From the NCBI GenBank assembly GCA_002281535.1, contig NCGD01000005.1, forward strand, positions 166,781-230,780: a stretch of DNA of 64,000 bases. Direction: 5' to 3'. Shown piece after piece: positions 60,292 to 64,000 of this stretch. Both the position numbers and the translations under genes were made by a program. This DNA is from Sphingomonas sp. 28-63-12. GTDB lineage: Bacteria > Pseudomonadota > Alphaproteobacteria > Sphingomonadales > Sphingomonadaceae. The notes beneath the pieces were generated by a model. It worked only from the letters and a program-made list of their open reading frames with translations, had not been told where the DNA came from and did not search any database. Each line of letters opens with the position of its first letter. The first letter of the stretch is position 1.

Positions 60292-61382
60292 GCCCGCCGC
60301 GCCGCATCATGCGCGACCTCAAGCCAGGCCTCACGGAAGGCATCGATCTCGGCGGGCGTGGTGTTCCACCCGAAGCTGACGCGGATCGTGCGCGAGGCCG
60401 TATCCTCATCCACCCCAAAAGCCGCCAGCGCCCGGCTACGCTTGAGCGTCCCCGACGAACAAGCACTGCCAGCGGAAACCGCAAAGCCCATCGCATCGAA
60501 ACGGATCAGCTGGGCAGCGGCCGACAGGTGCGGCATCGCCGCCCCAAAGATATGCGAGCATTGGTGGCCGATATCGATAAACTCGCCGCTACCCCAAAAC
60601 AGATCCTTCAGCGCAAACCGCTGTTCGGCGCTCGTCGGCCAGCCGCCAATGTCGCCGGCCTCAAGCGCCGCCGCAAAGCCCAAAATACCCGGCAGATTCT
60701 CCGTACCCATCCGATAGCCGAATTCGTGCCCACCAACCGGCTCGAGCATCGCCAGATCACGCACCAGCAGCGCCCCGACACCCGGCGGACCGCCTAGCTT
60801 GTGTGCGGAGACGACGATCATGTCTGCGTTTGGCAGGCTGCCTTTGCCTGCCAGTTGCGAGCAGTCACTCAAGAACACGCCGCCCGCTTCCCGAACCAGA
60901 TCGATCGAGGGTGGCTGGCCATAGGGAATCAGGCCCGTGCCCGTCTCAGAATTGATCGCCTGAATGGCGACGAGCGCTTTGCCGGGCTCAGCCAGATAAC
61001 CCGCCAGAAAATCACAATCGGGCTCACCCGTACCGTCCGCATCACGACCCATCACCGGCAAAACATCCGCCCCCGGTGCCGCGCGGAACACCGCGTCATG
61101 CTCCACCGCGCTCACGATCCGCCGCTGTACCTTCGCCCGGTTGAGCGCGATCCAAAGCGCTTCGCTCGCCCCGCTCGTAAAGATCAGTTCGCCCGTCCAG
61201 CCCAGCGCCGCCTTGATCCGCGCGCGCGCTTCTTCCAACGCCGCCCGCGCCGCACGCCCCTCGGCATGGGGGCTGGAGGGGTTCGCCCAGCGCGTCATCC
61301 CCTCCGCCACTGCGGCCATCGCCTCAGGCCGCATCGGCGTGGTCGCCGCATGATCGAGATAGATGCGCTTTTTCACACCCAT
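60288..61382 (-). CDS. Cysteine desulfurase, paralogue 1
   Basis: A 364-residue PLP enzyme related to the next gene but divergent: IYLDHAATTPMRPEAMAAV, PLP lysine VVSAHKLGGPPGVGALLV and Cys in AVSAGSACSSGTLKRSRAL. Two adjacent desulfurases plus ferredoxin suggest a dedicated sulfur-transfer cluster. The ATG at 61382 removes ten unconserved residues of the longer open frame. Confidence 0.93.
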   Translation of the reverse strand: MGVKKRIYLDHAATTPMRPEAMAAVAEGMTRWANPSSPHAEGRAARAALEEARARIKAALGWTGELIFTSGASEALWIALNRAKVQRRIVSAVEHDAVFRAAPGADVLPVMGRDADGTGEPDCDFLAGYLAEPGKALVAIQAINSETGTGLIPYGQPPSIDLVREAGGVFLSDCSQLAGKGSLPNADMIVVSAHKLGGPPGVGALLVRDLAMLEPVGGHEFGYRMGTENLPGILGFAAALEAGDIGGWPTSAEQRFALKDLFWGSGEFIDIGHQCSHIFGAAMPHLSAAAQLIRFDAMGFAVSAGSACSSGTLKRSRALAAFGVDEDTASRTIRVSFGWNTTPAEIDAFREAWLEVAHDAARRA

Positions 61383-61482
61383 AGCCCTAGCCGCCCGGAA
61401 TGATTGCGCCAAGCGGCCCCTTTCCTATATAGGCGCGCATCCCGTGCCGTACGCGCGCACCGCATTCAGGTCAGCAGGTCCC

Positions 61483-62139
61483 ATGCCAGAAGTCATTTTT
61501 CCCGGCCCCGATGGTCGTCTCGAAGGCCGTTTCTCGCCGCCGCCGCGCCCGCGCGCCCCCGTCGCGATGATCCTGCACCCGCACCCCTCCTCGGGCGGCA
61601 CGATGAACAATCGGATCGTGCAGGAGCTCTACAAGACCTTCCAGCGCCGCGGTTTCGCCACGCTCCGCTTCAATTTCCGCGGCGTCGGCAAAAGCCAGGG
61701 CACCTTCGACAATGGCGTCGGCGAACTCTCGGACGCCGCCAGCGCGCTCGATTGGGTGCAGAGCATCCACCCTGAAGCCTCAACCACGTGGATCGCCGGC
61801 GTCAGCTTCGGCGCGTGGATCGGCATGCAGCTGCTGATGCGCCGCCCGGAAATCCGCGGCTTCATCTCGGTCGCGCCGCCCGCCAACATGTATGATTTCA
61901 CGTTTTTGGCACCCTGCCCGTCCTCGGGCATCATCATCCAGGGCGAAGGCGACGAGGTGGTCACGCCGCTCGCCGTCCAAAAGCTGGTCGACAAGCTGCG
62001 CACGCAAAAGCACATCACCATCCACCACGACGTCCTGCCCCGCGCGAACCATTTCTTCGAGCATGAAATGCCCGAGTTGATGGAGAGCGTGGATAATTAT
62101 CTCGACATGCGGCTGGACCCGAATTCACCGATTAAGTGA
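61483..62139 (+). CDS. Alpha/beta hydrolase of the dienelactone/YqiA-like type
   Basis: The 218-residue protein has LHPHPSSGGTMNNRIVQEL near the N-terminus, the nucleophile elbow GVSFGAW, an acid in GEGDEVVTP and a His in PRANHFFEH. It starts with a short N-terminal segment and has no signal peptide. In alphaproteobacteria this gene type is often beside the desulfurase-ferredoxin cluster. It diverges from the desulfurases. Confidence 0.88.
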   Translation: MPEVIFPGPDGRLEGRFSPPPRPRAPVAMILHPHPSSGGTMNNRIVQELYKTFQRRGFATLRFNFRGVGKSQGTFDNGVGELSDAASALDWVQSIHPEASTTWIAGVSFGAWIGMQLLMRRPEIRGFISVAPPANMYDFTFLAPCPSSGIIIQGEGDEVVTPLAVQKLVDKLRTQKHITIHHDVLPRANHFFEHEMPELMESVDNYLDMRLDPNSPIK

Positions 62140-62140
62140 G

Positions 62141-62246
62141 GTCGCGCTGCGCGCCGATTTAGCGAAGCTAAATCGCGCTCACAGCAGCGCGACCGGCCGG
62201 CGGGGCTCCAGCCCCGACCGACGACATGGGCTTTGCCCATGGCGGG
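62141..62246. repeat. Cluster of three REP-like hairpins
   Basis: First, nested perfect stems: outer GTCGCGCTGC/GCAGCGCGAC (62141-62150, 62184-62193) and inner GATTTAGC/GCTAAATC (62156-62163, 62167-62174). Second, GGGGCT/AGCCCC at 62202-62215. Third, CATGGGC/GCCCATG at 62225-62241. These lie directly after the hydrolase stop and may protect or terminate its mRNA, or be a mobile palindromic element. Confidence 0.7.
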
Positions 62247-62320
62247 GATAAAGGTGTGATTGGTCCGTTAGCTCGAAGGCTGGTGTTGCGTTCGCGGGTA
62301 ATGTGCCGCACCTTCAGGGC

Positions 62321-62539
62321 ATGATGGAGTTTCAATGTTGGTTCTGCGGTGTAGGTATTGACCGCGATGACAAGAGCGCAGTGCTGGTCAGCGTCGAAAG
62401 TCTTTGGCGCTGGGCAGACGGCGAGCGCGGAAAAGAGGATCCATTTCAGAACATCTACATTCACTCAACTTGTGCCAAGGATCGTATGACGGGTGCTACT
62501 ATGGAGCTAGATCCATCCGTATTCGATGAGGATGACTGA
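62321..62539 (+). CDS. Small zinc-knuckle-like protein
   Basis: The 72-residue product has CWFCG near the N-terminus and HSTC later, a CxxC...HxxC pattern that could bind one zinc ion, and an acidic C-terminus (MELDPSVFDEDD). Base composition here is lower in GC than nearby genes. It starts at ATG 62321 or 62324 after an AGGGC. The function is unknown; the gene might be horizontally acquired. Confidence 0.6.
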   Translation: MMEFQCWFCGVGIDRDDKSAVLVSVESLWRWADGERGKEDPFQNIYIHSTCAKDRMTGATMELDPSVFDEDD

Positions 62540-62573
62540 TTCGTCTACAACAGGATGGTGCCCTCTCCCCCCC

Positions 62574-62669
62574 CCGTCACCCCGGGCTTGACCCGGGGTC
62601 CCGCTTTTCCAACCTCGGGCATCGCGTGGACAAGGCAGCGGGACCCCGGGTCAGCCCCGGGGGTGACGG
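62574..62669. repeat. Long inverted repeat typical of sphingomonad spacers
   Basis: The left arm CCGTCACCCCGGGCTTGACC and the right arm ending GGTCAGCCCCGGGGGTGACGG are near-perfect inverted copies separated by about 30 bases. The arms also share GGGGTCCCGCT/AGCGGGACCCC. Such CCGTCACCCCGG repeats are common in Sphingomonas intergenic DNA. Confidence 0.7.
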
Positions 62670-62707
62670 GTTGGTTAGTGGCGAAGTATAGTACGACACC
62701 CCCCCCA

Positions 62708-62887
62708 TCACCCCACCCAAATCACCACATTCCCCAACAGCACCGCCGCCATCACGAGCAGCAGCACCCCCTTCTTCCGATCGCCCCCCTTTACGATCAT
62801 CCACCCGCCACCAATCAAGCACGCAAACACCCCCAGCATCGCAATCGCCGGCGCGGCCGCCGCGAACGATCCGAGCAGCGGCGTCAT
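62708..62887 (-). CDS. 59-residue two-helix membrane protein
   Basis: Begins MTPLLGSFAAAAPAIAMLGV and has two hydrophobic segments split by KGGDRKKG. The ATG overlaps the stop of the dehydratase gene (ATGA), so it is likely co-translated with it. It is too short for confident homology; no function is assigned. Confidence 0.7.
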   Translation of the reverse strand: MTPLLGSFAAAAPAIAMLGVFACLIGGGWMIVKGGDRKKGVLLLVMAAVLLGNVVIWVG

Positions 62888-63846
62888 CCCCCCAGCACCC
62901 GCGCATAAGCCGCCGGATCGACATTCCCCCCCGACAAGATCACCAGCATCCCCTCCCCCATCGCCACCTTGCCCGCGAGCAACGCCGCCAGCGCCACCGC
63001 GCCGCCCGGCTCCACCACCAGCCGCAGCTTTTCCGCCGCCCAGCGCTGCGCCGTCGCCACTTCGGCCTCGCTTACCGCCACGCCCGTCACGCCGCGCCGC
63101 GACAACACGTCGAAGGTCAGCGGCGACACCAGCTTGGTCTGCAGCGAATCGCACGCGGTTGGTGGCGGATTTGGCCCCACCGGCTCGATCCACCCCGCCT
63201 CCAGCGATCGCCGCATATCGTCCCACCCTTCCGGCTCCACCACCGTCACCGCCGCCTCAGGCAGCCCAAGCGCAATCCCCGCCGCCAGCCCGCCACCGCC
63301 GCACGGCACGATCACCTGGATTGGCGATCCCAGACCCTGCTTTTCCATCTGCGCGGCGGCTTCCAGCCCCGCGCTGCCCTGCCCCTCGATCACCCAGGGA
63401 TCATCGAAGCTCGGCACCAGCACCGCCCCGCGCGCGCCCGCCAGACCAGCGGCGATCTTCTCGCGGCTCTCGGTCGCCCGGTCATAGGTGACGATTTCGG
63501 CACCCAGGGCCAAGGTCGCCTCGCGCTTCACCGCCGGCGCGTCACTCGGCATCACGATCAGTGCAGGCATGCCCAGACGCTTTGCAGCCCAGGCAATGCC
63601 CTGCGCATGATTGCCGGAGGAAAAGGCAACGACGCCCTTCGCTCGCGATTCGGCATCGATTGCGGTAAGGCGGTGCCACGCGCCGCGCAGCTTGAACGCG
63701 CCAACCGGCTGCAGACACTCGGCTTTAAACGCTACGGCCACCCCTTTGATCTCGTGCGCAAACAGGGGCGAAAATGGCAAGATTTCAGCGATCTTTGATG
63801 CTGCATCGCGCACCCCGGCGCGGGTTGGCTGTCGTAATATTGTCAT
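62884..63846 (-). CDS. Threonine/serine dehydratase, PLP-dependent
   Basis: The 320-residue enzyme has the PLP lysine in VGAFKLRGAW (family SxKxRGA), the Asn-rich FSSGNHAQGIAW and the phosphate loop CGGGGLAAG. It lacks the C-terminal ACT-like regulatory domain of IlvA, so it resembles the catabolic or serine racemase-like type. It deaminates L-threonine or L-serine to 2-oxo acids. Confidence 0.93.
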   Translation of the reverse strand: MTILRQPTRAGVRDAASKIAEILPFSPLFAHEIKGVAVAFKAECLQPVGAFKLRGAWHRLTAIDAESRAKGVVAFSSGNHAQGIAWAAKRLGMPALIVMPSDAPAVKREATLALGAEIVTYDRATESREKIAAGLAGARGAVLVPSFDDPWVIEGQGSAGLEAAAQMEKQGLGSPIQVIVPCGGGGLAAGIALGLPEAAVTVVEPEGWDDMRRSLEAGWIEPVGPNPPPTACDSLQTKLVSPLTFDVLSRRGVTGVAVSEAEVATAQRWAAEKLRLVVEPGGAVALAALLAGKVAMGEGMLVILSGGNVDPAAYARVLGG

Positions 63847-64000
63847 GGAACGCTACCGACCCTTCAAAAAACTATTTACATCGAGATCAACCGATCCTAT
63901 TTCGCCCTTCCGCTGCCCCATGGGACTTCCAACCGCAAGGCAGCTTTTTCGTTTTGTCTCACGACATTTGGAGGTCCCTTGAGTTGCACAAGCATCATAG
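63847..64000. other. Terminal non-coding stretch
   Basis: No gene is evident between the dehydratase start and the window end. It would hold the dehydratase promoter and may contain the upstream region of a gene beyond the window. Confidence 0.4.

Overview
The window is about 64 kb of GC-rich chromosomal DNA from an alphaproteobacterium, most likely a sphingomonad (Sphingomonas or a close relative). The grounds are protein family content and gene order: a ChpT phosphotransferase fused to a che cluster, an RpoH sigma factor, a PspF-PspABC locus, a SulP transporter coupled to a carbonic anhydrase, and a C-minus L31. I did not run a similarity search, so the genus is an inference. No insertion sequence, prophage, CRISPR array or replication origin was seen.

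Layout. 1-2.0 kb: 3' part of hflX and a convergent mazG. 2.0-10.5 kb: one long leftward operon for cell wall turnover, nucleotide supply and translation (mltB, rlpA-like, dacA-like, tmk, holB, metG, tatD, MBL hydrolase, retropepsin-like protease), mostly joined by 4-base start/stop overlaps. A tRNA-Ser(UGA) lies just upstream. 10.9-12.2 kb: a lipoprotein PQQ-type sugar dehydrogenase. 12.3-14.7 kb: PilZ, L31, an SDR and a TetR regulator with a likely operator. 14.6-17.8 kb: M2 peptidase, an alpha/beta hydrolase and a GFA enzyme. 17.75-18.3 kb: a RES-domain gene broken by two stop codons. 18.3-23.0 kb: asd, a DPP-IV-like peptidase damaged by an internal deletion, and a DUF418 membrane protein.

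23.1-30.5 kb: the usual ffh-rpsP-rimM-trmD-rplS block, split by about 3.5 kb of extra genes (a GRDP-like/TIGR04222 pair, an oppositely oriented diguanylate cyclase, and a vapBC module whose vapC stop overlaps the trmD start). 30.7-35.2 kb: a GGDEF-EAL protein, mtaB, ftsY and an IspZ/YciB-type protein. 35.2-41.0 kb: sodB, pspF, a sigma-54 promoter, then a 52-residue membrane protein, pspA, pspB, pspC and a tandem run of six small membrane/coiled-coil proteins that look derived from PspB/PspC, followed by a sufE-like gene. This extended psp locus is the strongest candidate for an undescribed system.

41.0-46.4 kb: a ferredoxin-like and a DnaJ-like gene, SulP plus beta carbonic anhydrase, RNase P RNA, ampD-like amidase and an EamA transporter. 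46.4-52.3 kb: chemotaxis operon chpT-cheA-cheW-cheY-cheB-cheR. 52.3-58.5 kb: JAMM peptidase, rluD-like, rpoH, mtgA (its start codon lies in the loop of an intrinsic terminator hairpin), a small membrane protein, ybaB, dnaX and SRP RNA. 58.5-64 kb: a basic secreted protein, a [2Fe-2S] ferredoxin with two tandem cysteine desulfurases, an alpha/beta hydrolase, repeat-rich intergenic DNA, a small zinc-knuckle-like protein, a 59-residue membrane protein and a threonine dehydratase.
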